NCBI GenBank assembly: GCA_031291305.1
Contig: JARLJH010000067.1
Span: forward strand, 43,714-107,713
Reading direction: 5' to 3'
Source: Rhodoferax sp.
Lineage (GTDB): Bacteria > Pseudomonadota > Gammaproteobacteria > Burkholderiales > Burkholderiaceae_C
DNA: 64,000 nucleotides
Of this stretch, positions 27,170-35,039 are shown piece by piece. How positions within the stretch are numbered: position 1 is the stretch's first letter; each line of letters opens with the position of its first letter. The position numbers and the translations under genes are program-made. Under the pieces are notes generated by a model. It saw only the letters and a list, made by a program, of their open reading frames with translations. It ran no database searches and was not told the origin of the DNA.

Positions 27170-28131
27170 ATTGACCTCCTACGCACGGCTGAATGGGCTG
27201 CCTGGAAGGGCTCTCCTCCCCGGTCCAGGCGTCGGAACTCGAAGTGAGGATTGAACGCATTCAGCTTGCCAATCCCTTCCCACCAGATTTCTTCGGTAAA
27301 TGCCTTCTCCAGCATCGTCGCATCGATGATCTCCATGTCCTGCTCAAGCGCATGGCGCAATGCTGCGGCTAACAGCTTTTTGATGTACGCCACGCGGCCA
27401 TCACTTGCGAAATACAAACGTTGACCCATTTCCTGTGCGCTGTAGGGAGTCGAAGTAACCGATACGTTGATCAGCGAGACCAGCGACAGGAACAACTGCA
27501 GGCACTCTGTTTCGATGTTGACGGTATCACTTTGCCCCATGGCAAGGCGTAGCCGACTGGAGAATCGACGACGCAGCTGGTCATTGATTTGCAGTATCTG
27601 TTCAACCCGAGGCAGTCCCACTAAACCGGTGGGAACGCCGACTTCGTCAATAAGACTCTTGAACCAGTCACCCACCATGTAGTGCGTTCGAGTGTCGCCC
27701 CGATCATGCAGGTGCTGCGCCTCATCAAACAGCATCAGCTCGACACCGCACTCTTTGCAAAGCTTTGAGATGCGGAACATTTTGCCGCTGATGGTGCCCT
27801 TGTAATGCCAGGGGTCCCCAAGGGCAGTGAGCATGGCATCGATGACGCCAGCCACGGTCGCTGCGGGTGGAACTGTGGCGATCAAAACTTCGACCTTATT
27901 GCGATCAAGCAAGCGCCGGGGTGGATGTTGGTGTGCCAGCCACCGGCATAAGCTGCTTTTTCCGGTACCGGCCTCGCCAGTGACCAATACGTGCTTGGCG
28001 ATCCCGGTTTCCCGAAACAGTTTCAGATTGGCTTCGATGGCGTTCATTGCCGCCACAAAAGGCGGGAAGGGGATGTACTGCGCGTCAAAGCTCTTGAGCT
28101 GGGCATACATGTCAGAGCATTCCATCTTCAC
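27166..28131 (-). CDS. tnsC: TnsC/TniB-like AAA+ transposition regulator
   Basis: A 321-residue AAA+ ATPase. Walker A is GEAGTGKSS at about residues 52-60 and Walker B is VELMLFDEAQHL near residues 130-141; an arginine-rich LRRRFSSRLRL follows at the sensor/arginine-finger region. TnsC polymerises on target DNA with ATP, receives the target signal from TniQ and activates the transposase, and it also takes part in target immunity. It overlaps tnsB by 20 bases. GTG 28131 and ATG 28125 or 28110 are alternative starts; none has a strong ribosome-binding site, so the first residues are uncertain. Confidence 0.9.
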   Translation of the reverse strand: MKMECSDMYAQLKSFDAQYIPFPPFVAAMNAIEANLKLFRETGIAKHVLVTGEAGTGKSSLCRWLAHQHPPRRLLDRNKVEVLIATVPPAATVAGVIDAMLTALGDPWHYKGTISGKMFRISKLCKECGVELMLFDEAQHLHDRGDTRTHYMVGDWFKSLIDEVGVPTGLVGLPRVEQILQINDQLRRRFSSRLRLAMGQSDTVNIETECLQLFLSLVSLINVSVTSTPYSAQEMGQRLYFASDGRVAYIKKLLAAALRHALEQDMEIIDATMLEKAFTEEIWWEGIGKLNAFNPHFEFRRLDRGGEPFQAAHSAVRRRSM

Positions 28132-30115
28132 CCGTCCGTATCGGTTGCATTTGGAAGCTGGTCAATATTTTTGGAATGTCGAACGTTATTGGCACGATGT
28201 TCTCGGACTCTTTCGGGGGTGCCTTTGGGTTCGGCTTAAGAACCTCTGGTGCAGGCGGTATGCCACCACCTTGCGGTTTACTGCCGGTAATGCCGCGTAT
28301 GGACGCGGAGCGTTGACGGGCCTTTTGCTTGCGACTGGTCATCAATTCAGCAACCGACTGCGCGATATCGTCGCGCGCGCGTTGCAGTGCCACAGGATCT
28401 TCGGCATTGGCACCGTCCTCACGCATCAGTTGGCGGATCAAGGTGTTTTGCGTGAATGTCAGTCCACGTGCATAGTCCAGATTTAAGGCTTGGACGAGGA
28501 TGGGGTCAGATTCGTCTGGTCCCCACACATGGACCTCGACGAGATCCTCAGGATCGAAGACCACGCGAATGGCCACGCCTTCGCCGTACTGCCTCAAAAT
28601 GGGACCCAGACCATCACCGTTGTATCGAATGCCATTGAGTTCAAAGCCGTCCCGACGCAGCTTTCTGGAGGCACTTTGCCCTATGCGTTGTTGAAACGTG
28701 GACAAGTCTTTTGGCAATTGAGGTTCATGGGCGGCGAGGCCCTCGTTCCAGCGCTTGAACGGTGTTGTGTCAAGACTGCGATGCTTGGTCTGCGCGTAGA
28801 TGTCAACCACCCATTTTTCAAACAGATGCTTGAATTCAGCCAGTGTCAGAAGCGCACATTTTTGTGGGTCATAGTCGCCACGCAGATGGAAGCGGGCAAA
28901 ACTCACACCAGGCAACTGATGTGCGAAGAAATAGTTGATGGTTTTGAGGTAGCGCTCAATAGAGCCCTTGAATCGCGGCTGGCGTTTGGGGCAGAACACG
29001 ATTGCGAAGCCGAGGTCAAACGCAATACTGTCCAGGTCGATCCCGTGGAATTCAAGGCCGTTGTCAGCGACCAATACTTCAGGAATGCCATAGCTGGGCC
29101 ATCGGTTTTCGACAGGAAGGTTTGGAATGGCAGAAATAGTTGGTGGTTTCGGTAAAACGGCGTGCCTTAACGCGCCGACCACCGCTGCGGCAGAGGGACT
29201 GCCGTAAGTCAGGTAGTAGCCCAGCGGAAGTCGACTGTAGTGGTCGATGGCCACCGTCAGTGTGGGGCGGCCAAGCGGTAGCCATGTTCGCTCGTCCACC
29301 AAAAACAAATCCAATGGCGTATGGTCTATTTCGACCCGCTCCAAGATACGGGTCGTTTGGGTTCCCGCCTTGCCCACCCGGAAGCGGCGATCCGCACTGG
29401 CCCTGCCCTCCTTGAGCGCAACCATTTCATATTGATTCGTTCCCGCCAGCAAACGGTACGTGGTGCGTTCGCTCGGGGCAACCAGTGGCGTGTTCGTCAA
29501 AGACTGGCGATTCTCGGTATCAACCTTGGCCAAAAGGCGTGAATAGATATTCTTACCGGTCGCCAACGGCGTCGTATTGAAGGCCTCGGTCATCGCGGCT
29601 GCCAATAGTTCCAGCAAGCGTGGACTTTGCTGGCTGTCTTTTCTCCCGCGAAGGTCATAGCGAGGGATCAAAGAGCGCGTGTCACGCCCTTGAATGAGCC
29701 GACGGTGCCAACGATATACGGTGGTTACGCCAGGAGGCGTAGGGTCTTCAATCTCCACGGACACCCGTTTGATGATGGGCTGCAGGAACGCGGGGGTGAA
29801 CACCGGTGTTCCGTCTGCTGTGATTGCTTCAAGGTATTGACGCCGACGCTTGACCTCTTTTTGTGCTTCCTGGGACAGCTCATCCAGTGGTCTCGAATAG
29901 GTCACCGGTAGTTTGCCACCAGGGGACGCTTTTGATGATTCAGAAATGAGGCCTTTTGCAAAGTCGTCAAGCAGTTGCTGACGGGTTACCAGCGCCAGGG
30001 CGCCGCCATCCATTGATTCGATCAGCACCTCGCCATTGGGTTGTAGCCGCTCGATGCGGAAGGCGCCTCCTTTCCATTCAAAAACCATGTTCTTGTGCAA
30101 TCCAAAACCAGCCAT
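28112..30115 (-). CDS. tnsB: TnsB/TniA-like DDE transposase
   Basis: A 667-residue transposase of the Mu/Tn7/retroviral integrase group that joins the 3' ends of the element to the target. N-terminal DNA-binding regions precede the catalytic core. The core has RVEIDHTPLDLFLVDE with the first aspartate at about 264, EVLVADNGLEFHG with the second at about 351 and RFKGSIERYLKTIN with the glutamate at about 387. A beta-barrel Mu-type C-terminal domain and a basic, proline-rich tail likely to contact TnsC follow. It should bind the GTGAAAA-core repeats at both element ends. It overlaps tnsA by 38 bases. Confidence 0.93.
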   Translation of the reverse strand: MAGFGLHKNMVFEWKGGAFRIERLQPNGEVLIESMDGGALALVTRQQLLDDFAKGLISESSKASPGGKLPVTYSRPLDELSQEAQKEVKRRRQYLEAITADGTPVFTPAFLQPIIKRVSVEIEDPTPPGVTTVYRWHRRLIQGRDTRSLIPRYDLRGRKDSQQSPRLLELLAAAMTEAFNTTPLATGKNIYSRLLAKVDTENRQSLTNTPLVAPSERTTYRLLAGTNQYEMVALKEGRASADRRFRVGKAGTQTTRILERVEIDHTPLDLFLVDERTWLPLGRPTLTVAIDHYSRLPLGYYLTYGSPSAAAVVGALRHAVLPKPPTISAIPNLPVENRWPSYGIPEVLVADNGLEFHGIDLDSIAFDLGFAIVFCPKRQPRFKGSIERYLKTINYFFAHQLPGVSFARFHLRGDYDPQKCALLTLAEFKHLFEKWVVDIYAQTKHRSLDTTPFKRWNEGLAAHEPQLPKDLSTFQQRIGQSASRKLRRDGFELNGIRYNGDGLGPILRQYGEGVAIRVVFDPEDLVEVHVWGPDESDPILVQALNLDYARGLTFTQNTLIRQLMREDGANAEDPVALQRARDDIAQSVAELMTSRKQKARQRSASIRGITGSKPQGGGIPPAPEVLKPNPKAPPKESENIVPITFDIPKILTSFQMQPIRTGEDGML

Positions 30116-30800
30116 CGTCGGCCTCCTTTGCAGATTTCAATTGGGTATCGGGTGACAGCGGCTGGTCCAAGTCGCATCGGAGTAGCCCGGCCATCAGCAA
30201 GCTGTAGGGTTCCACAGCGTGGCACGCCAACAGCTGCGTTGTGAGAGTCAGGGTCGTTGGTAGTTCGGCAGCGCACCGGGCCATGACCATTCGGCTCAGA
30301 TCTGCATTGGGACGTACCCGTGCAGCGCGGTGGCAAATCGTTCGCACATTGGATTGCCGAGGTTCTTGTCTCAATACTTCTTCAGTCAGAATGACAAACG
30401 CCTGATTGCTTCTCTTCAGGTGTGCGGAAATGCAATCCAATTTGTGTTTAATTTCGTCCTTTTGCAGGAAGCGGGCAGGCTTGACCTCAATCCAGATTAC
30501 TTTGCCGTTGCTCAGTCTTACCTCCAAGTCCGGCGTGTACCTGCGAATGCGCTCGCCATCGGGGTAAGTGATGGTCGTCGGCTGCTCTCGGTATCTGGCC
30601 ACTTGCGGCGACGCCTCCAGCAGGTAAATCGCGTCGAGTTCAAGCAGACCCTCGTGGTGGACCATTCGCCCGTTTTTTCTGCTGGGGAATTTGCCACGCA
30701 TGATCCCGCCCGATGGGCTGATCACATTTCTGGCACGCTGGTGGCTGTCGCCCAAAGGCTCGCGCCCCTTCCAGCGACCGCTCCACAAATTGGTGTTCAT
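30078..30800 (-). CDS. tnsA: TnsA-like endonuclease
   Basis: A 240-residue protein that would cut the 5' ends of the transposon, allowing cut-and-paste movement with TnsB. ATG 30800 is preferred, with AGGAGG nine bases upstream; the frame is open to 30893. The restriction-like fold is visible: EGLLELDAIYLLEASPQV with the first acidic residue near 50, then RRYTPDLEVRL (aspartate near 91) and VIWIEVKPAR (ExK at about 105-107). The C-terminal half is the TnsA helix-turn-helix-like region. A TnsA gene separates true Tn7-like elements from Tn5053-type ones, which copy themselves replicatively. Confidence 0.9.
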   Translation of the reverse strand: MNTNLWSGRWKGREPLGDSHQRARNVISPSGGIMRGKFPSRKNGRMVHHEGLLELDAIYLLEASPQVARYREQPTTITYPDGERIRRYTPDLEVRLSNGKVIWIEVKPARFLQKDEIKHKLDCISAHLKRSNQAFVILTEEVLRQEPRQSNVRTICHRAARVRPNADLSRMVMARCAAELPTTLTLTTQLLACHAVEPYSLLMAGLLRCDLDQPLSPDTQLKSAKEADDGWFWIAQEHGF

Positions 30801-31006
30801 GAATGTTCTCCTCCTTGGCGTGGGTAGCACTTCGCCCGCCGCCATGGTCATGACAGTTGGATATACCTGTTTTTGGGCGTACGAACGCCCCAACCGGGTT
30901 ATTTAAGCCAGTTAAAACAGGGTGTTTGGATGGGCGGTCTTGACGCTGGGAGGTGCGTCCGCGATACTGATGGTGCAACCCGAGGTATCAACAGATGCTT
31001 CACCCA

Positions 31007-31040
31007 ACGGGGCAAGCCGCAAGGTTTGTCCCGTTTTTTT
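31007..31040 (+). terminator. plus-strand intrinsic terminator with no upstream gene
   Basis: A 9-bp stem (ACGGGGCAA at 31007-31015 with TTGTCCCGT at 31026-31034, one G-T pair) is followed by seven T. It would stop transcription on the plus strand just before the convergent XRE gene ends. No plus-strand gene lies within the preceding 200 bp, which is the tnsA promoter region, so it may end a small antisense or regulatory RNA. It could also fold in the XRE transcript, but without a U tract on that strand. Confidence 0.5.
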
Positions 31041-31458
31041 ACATGGTGGCCTCCTCTTTTCGTTTGCGCCTCAGACGGCGGATAGGTTCGCGCTGCTCAT
31101 GTTTGGCACCGCGCAGGGCAAGCACATCGCGAATAAGTCGTACCTGGGCAGAGGTAAGGTGCTGGACCTCATCACGCAGGTCATGCAGAAGCCAGTAAAT
31201 GTCTGGCGGCGCGTCTGGGTCGATTACCAACTTGCGTTGAGACGCGATTGCTGCCGAACAGAGTTCTTCGTGTTCTTTAGAAGTCAGTGATAGCGCGGCT
31301 GAAAAGCGTTCCACGAATTCATCGGTAGGTGGTCCTTTCAGGCCAACTTCCAGCGCCGATATGTAGCTTTGCTCGTAGCCAACACGTTCAGCCAAGTCAG
31401 CCTGGCGTAGGCCATAGCGAACGCGCAGGTCATGCAAAAGATGGGAAAACGGGCTCAT
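31039..31458 (-). CDS. XRE-family transcriptional regulator
   Basis: A 139-residue protein with an N-terminal Cro/CI-type helix-turn-helix (LLHDLRVRYGLRQADLAERV, then YEQSYISALEVGLKG) in the first 60 residues. A helical region follows with LLHDLRDEVQHLTSAQVRLIRD and a basic end (RRLRRKRKEEATM). It lies upstream of tnsA on the same strand, 238 bp away, and probably controls the transposition operon or itself. A short dyad GGGCGT-ACGA-ACGCCC at 30875-30890 in that gap is a possible binding site. Confidence 0.85.
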   Translation of the reverse strand: MSPFSHLLHDLRVRYGLRQADLAERVGYEQSYISALEVGLKGPPTDEFVERFSAALSLTSKEHEELCSAAIASQRKLVIDPDAPPDIYWLLHDLRDEVQHLTSAQVRLIRDVLALRGAKHEQREPIRRLRRKRKEEATM

Positions 31459-31920
31459 GATGACCCGAGATTCTGCCCTTTATTTCCAGACTCGTAAATG
31501 AACAAAATTCATATAAATCAATATGTTATGTCTTGCACTGGCAAAATGCAATGGTTTGACTAGGCAAAATTCACACGCCATGCAAAGAAAGTCTTCACAT
31601 TGCTTATGGGTGAGTTTTGGCAGTCAAGTCACGCACGCAATTGAGTGCGGCATAGTCCAGTCCCGGTTGCCCATCTATTCCATTGAACCTTAACCAGCCC
31701 GACCGGTGTTGTGATCAATAAATTGTCTTGTTTCATAAGCGGTCAGACTCACAATTTGACAAAATTCTGAATGAGTTGCTGGTGACGTAAGATCAGCTGG
31801 CAACCTTTCCAAAGCGGTTTTGTGATCACTATGCTTTCAATGAGCACAGCCGCCAATGATTGTTGACTGCCACTATACGAAGTTCCATTTCGACGCTTCT
31901 CGATGATAGATATTTAGCTA
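31459..31920. other. 462-bp non-coding stretch between XRE gene and orphan cargo gene
   Basis: No convincing reading frame was found in either direction. The stretch is AT-rich and must hold the divergent promoters of the XRE regulator (minus) and the 363-residue gene (plus). TTGACT near 31863 could be a -35 element for the latter, but no matching -10 box is clear. No sizeable repeat was recognised. Confidence 0.5.
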
Positions 31921-33012
31921 ATGAAAATGACAAGCTTCCCTCCCTTGCCAAGGCGACTAGGTATTGCCGCCGACATGACTTTCATCGTTGAGTCACCCAT
32001 CGGATTTATAGCGGATTGCCTTCTGATTTACGATCAAATCGTAATCCCGGGTGATCCTCTTTCCTTGGCGAACCTATATGGACTGTTTGGAACTGAACAA
32101 ATGCAGAGGATGTTCGACAAAGGCCGTCTTTGCTTCTGTCCAGCAATGTCTAGGCTGCTGGGGAACGAGCACGAAGAGAGCGAATTCTCAAGGTCAAAAT
32201 ACATTTCTCTGATCGAGAAAAGCAATATTGCGCGACATCATTATGATGATCCAAAGAAAATACTCGCTCAGGTTGATAGCCATTTACTAGTTGGCTCAAA
32301 TCCAGACTACAAGACTTGGAAGTTAGTCAAAGATAAAGCTGTGTTTGCTTTCAATGAGCTTGCCTCTCGGCCTGAGTATGAGTTCTTGATGCCATTAGGC
32401 CGATATGGCGTACCAAATTTGGACAGACTTGTTGGACTCGAAACCGGAATGGCTAGGCTAAATGACTTGGCCGCAGCCGGTGTTCTGGATATCGAGATGG
32501 ATGCAGAGCTACCATGGTTGCTCAACGCTTGTTTTCCCGGTAGTTCGTCGATGCCAATAGTTAACAAAGATAGGTCAATTGCTGATGCTGTATCTACCGT
32601 TGAAAAATTGCATGGTGTTAGAAACCTGCCATCCCTCGGACAAATGGCTTCTATAGATTCATGGACTGCTAGCCAGATGTTGGATATTGCAATGAGTGAT
32701 GACGCTGACGAGCTTCGCGATTGGTTACGGAACAACCTGACCCCAGGACTAGATGTACGTGACGCATACATTCGAGCCACTGAAACTCTTCCCTCAAAAA
32801 TGCCTTGGACTGGCTGGCTCCGTTTCGGTGCAATCAATACTGTTACAACGACCATCGGCGCGATGGTTGGAAATCCAATCCTTGGGGCGGGTATCGGATT
32901 GGCCTTGAGCGCAGCCGACCAGCAATTTGGCCCTAAATTAGCCGCTGCTGTCGCCGATCCCTATCATCCTGGGAAATGGCTCTCATTGGCTGGACGCGGA
33001 TACATTGCTTAA
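31921..33012 (+). CDS. uncharacterised cargo protein
   Basis: A 363-residue protein that I cannot assign. The gene is visibly more AT-rich than the operons around it, suggesting a different origin. Most of the sequence looks mixed alpha/beta (VESPIGFIADCLLIYDQIVI near the N-terminus). The C-terminal part has a glycine-rich hydrophobic stretch (TTTIGAMVGNPILGAGIGLAL) that could insert in a membrane, followed by WLSLAGRGYIA. ATG 31921 or ATG 31927 could start it; neither has a strong ribosome-binding site. Its place among defence-like cargo in a transposon makes an anti-phage or toxin role possible, but no motif supports it. Confidence 0.65.
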   Translation: MKMTSFPPLPRRLGIAADMTFIVESPIGFIADCLLIYDQIVIPGDPLSLANLYGLFGTEQMQRMFDKGRLCFCPAMSRLLGNEHEESEFSRSKYISLIEKSNIARHHYDDPKKILAQVDSHLLVGSNPDYKTWKLVKDKAVFAFNELASRPEYEFLMPLGRYGVPNLDRLVGLETGMARLNDLAAAGVLDIEMDAELPWLLNACFPGSSSMPIVNKDRSIADAVSTVEKLHGVRNLPSLGQMASIDSWTASQMLDIAMSDDADELRDWLRNNLTPGLDVRDAYIRATETLPSKMPWTGWLRFGAINTVTTTIGAMVGNPILGAGIGLALSAADQQFGPKLAAAVADPYHPGKWLSLAGRGYIA

Positions 33013-33223
33013 TGTACGCATCCTCTTTAAACATTGGCACAAATAGACCGTCCGCCCAAATCAGACAGCTGCATGGAAGGCCGTTGAGATGGTCTTATCA
33101 CACGCCGACCTCTGCGTAGCGTCGTTGGATCCGGTTGACTCGTATCAAGAATAGTCAGCATGACCCTGCGCGAAGCCCTGATCGATGAGAGAGGAACACC
33201 GGATGCCCGAATGAACCACCTGT

Positions 33224-33586
33224 TTGGTCGATAGGTCAGTGCGCATGAATCTGGTCATCTTGGACGAGCTAGGCTATTTGCCGTTCAGCCAGGCAGGTGG
33301 TGCATTGCTGTTTCACCTGCCCTCCAAGCTGTACGAGCACACCAGCGTGGTGATCACCACCAATCTGAGTTTCTCGGAGTGGTCCAGCGTGTTCATTGAT
33401 GCCAAGATGACCACGGCACAATTGGACCAGCTCACACACCATTGCCACATCGTAGAGACGGTCAACGAGTCGTATCGCTTCAGGCACAACAGCATGGTCG
33501 CCATGTCGCGCATTAAGGCCAAGGAGAGTGAGCGCAAGGACAGCGAAGCGGCATCAGAAACACCAGAACCTGACGAACCGTTCTAA
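33224..33586 (+). pseudogene. istB: IS21-family IstB helper ATPase, C-terminal fragment
   Basis: About 115 residues match the second half of IstB: Walker [19 protein letters not shown], then [17 protein letters not shown] with the sensor region, and [11 protein letters not shown] near the end. The N-terminal half with the P-loop is missing and no istA is found nearby, so the element is dead. Intact IstB is about 250 residues. Sequence from 33013 to 33223 upstream does not read as istA or istB and marks the break point. Confidence 0.8.
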
Positions 33587-33915
33587 GGGTGCGCAAAGGG
33601 AAAACCAAAGTCAAGGGGGCAGCAATAACCAGAACTCAGTACACTTATCCACAGTTGCTGGTTGAGAAATCAGCAACCCACCCTGGGTCAATATTCAATC
33701 GGCGCTGACAACCAGCAGCGCAAATGATCTTTTACTGTTCCGTCAATGATTTAAGCTATTGATTTAAAACAACTATTGACCATCAACAGTTTAAAGCAAG
33801 GGACTTTCGCGCGCGAAAAAATGTGTATTCCGGGTTAGACCTATGCCCAGTACCTACGTCCCTAAGATACCATCTAGATACGAATTCGTACGCTACACCG
33901 CCTGCAGAGCTCCCA
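33587..33915. other. gap with IS21 right end and promoter region of the cargo operon
   Basis: This stretch holds the sequence behind the istB fragment. CAATCGGCGCTGACA at 33696-33710 ends in CA, as IS21-family ends do, and is probably the surviving right terminus; this is from memory of the family and is not certain. A small dyad TTGCTG-N10-CAGCAA precedes it. From 33711 on the DNA is AT-rich and should carry the promoter of the operon starting at 33916, including the 14-bp palindrome listed separately. Confidence 0.5.
33805..33818. promoter_or_regulatory. perfect 14-bp palindrome upstream of the cargo operon
   Basis: TTTCGCGCGCGAAA is fully self-complementary and lies about 100 bp before the first gene of the operon, in otherwise AT-rich DNA. 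It is a likely operator. The first gene encodes an AbrB-like protein, and such proteins usually bind their own promoter, so autoregulation is plausible. Confidence 0.5.
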
Positions 33916-34131
33916 ATGAAAGTACTGTTTGAGACTAAAAAGCTCCAGAAAACGGGGCGAATTGCTCTGAATGAGCAGTTGTTGCGCAATGCGGGGCTGC
34001 ACGAAGGCGATCCGGTCGAAATTTACTTTGATGCTTCTACGCGGAACATCATTCTCCAGCGCGCCACATCTTCCGCAGGTGCGGACACGATGCAGACAAA
34101 ACAGGCCGCGAATTTAGAAAAGAGAAAGTAA
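33916..34131 (+). CDS. SpoVT/AbrB-like DNA-binding protein
   Basis: A 71-residue protein from ATG 33916; the frame is open upstream to 33823 but those residues do not fit the fold. The segment FETKKLQKTGRIALNEQLLR, then AGLHEGDPVEIYFDASTRNI, has the swapped-hairpin AbrB pattern (strand, RI-L, helix start, GD-V-I). Such proteins are transition-state regulators or antitoxins of MazE type. It is first in the operon, two bases before the DUF4007 gene, and likely acts as its autoregulator. An antitoxin role is possible but no toxin is adjacent. Confidence 0.68.
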   Translation: MKVLFETKKLQKTGRIALNEQLLRNAGLHEGDPVEIYFDASTRNIILQRATSSAGADTMQTKQAANLEKRK

Positions 34132-34133
34132 CA

Positions 34134-35039
34134 ATGACAGACCAACTACAAGATCGGTTTTCAGGTCACGAGTCCTTTATCTGTCGATATGGGTGGCTTT
34201 CCAAGGTGCATCGCGCTGCTTTGGAAGATCCAGGCATCCTGCACAACGAGTTGAAGTCGATGCACACCTTGGGCATCGGCCGAAATATGGTGAAGTCCGT
34301 CCTGTTTTGGGGTGTTGCCGCTGGAGTTATCCAGCTTGAAGATACGGGAGAGTACAGATCCGGCCCATTAGGGCGGCGTCTCTTGGGTCCCGATGGATGG
34401 GATAAATACTTGGAGTCGCTTGAGTCGATGTGGCTCATCCACTGGTGGCTTGTATCGAACGCCAAGCTCGCGGCCTGGTCTGAGGTCTTCGGCGATGGTC
34501 GTCTACGTCGCTTTGATCGCAAGGCCTTGGTTGATCGATTGAGTGTTCGAGGACGCGACAAGGCCCGCCCGCTTGCCTCCTCAACGCTTGAACAGCACGC
34601 TGGCATTTTGATGCAGAGCTATTTGAAGGACGAGCGCAACAATGACGACACCTCGTGGTGCCCCCTGCAGGACTTGTCATTGCTCATGCAGACGGTAACT
34701 GACGATGGGCGTGTTGCCTTCAACGTCTCGAACCGGCAGCCGCTCGGCCTGACCGAACGTGCCTTTGCAGTCTGCCTGCTCGACTACGTTCGCCGACGCG
34801 GCGCTGACCAATCCAATTTGTCACTTGCGGATGTGTCGCGGGGCGACTACTCGCCAGGGGCAGTTTTGTGCCTGGATGAACTGACGGTGCGACGATACCT
34901 TGACGAGCTAGCCAGAGGGTTGCTCGCACGGTGCTTGCGCTTCAACGATACGGCTGACACGCAAACTGTAGTCATCAATCTAAACAACGCGCCAGATGAT
35001 CTCATTTTGGCCACCGAAGCAGAGGTTTTGAATGCCTAA
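34134..35039 (+). CDS. DUF4007-family protein
   Basis: A 301-residue protein with the characteristic DUF4007 opening: RFSGHESFICRYGWLSKVHR at residues 8-27, then LKSMHTLGIGRNMVKSVLFWGVAAGVI. The rest is helical with a winged-helix look. The function is unknown. As far as I recall, this family occurs beside PAPS-reductase/DndC-like genes, which is also the case here (38464). It overlaps the ATPase gene by eight bases, so the two proteins are probably made together and may form a complex. Confidence 0.82.
   Translation: MTDQLQDRFSGHESFICRYGWLSKVHRAALEDPGILHNELKSMHTLGIGRNMVKSVLFWGVAAGVIQLEDTGEYRSGPLGRRLLGPDGWDKYLESLESMWLIHWWLVSNAKLAAWSEVFGDGRLRRFDRKALVDRLSVRGRDKARPLASSTLEQHAGILMQSYLKDERNNDDTSWCPLQDLSLLMQTVTDDGRVAFNVSNRQPLGLTERAFAVCLLDYVRRRGADQSNLSLADVSRGDYSPGAVLCLDELTVRRYLDELARGLLARCLRFNDTADTQTVVINLNNAPDDLILATEAEVLNA

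Noticed and set aside
28490-29155. Plus-strand frame of 221 codons opposite tnsB
   Set aside because: It is the mirror of a well-supported transposase gene and has no recognisable protein features.
30875-30890. GGGCGT-ACGA-ACGCCC dyad as a terminator
   Set aside because: No T tract follows on either strand in the right place; at best it is an operator, and it is mentioned only under the XRE gene.
33645-33653. Perfect DnaA box TTATCCACA inside the transposon cargo
   Set aside because: Single box with no cluster or origin-like context; the origin evidence is at dnaA/rpmH. Chance or leftover IS sequence is more likely.
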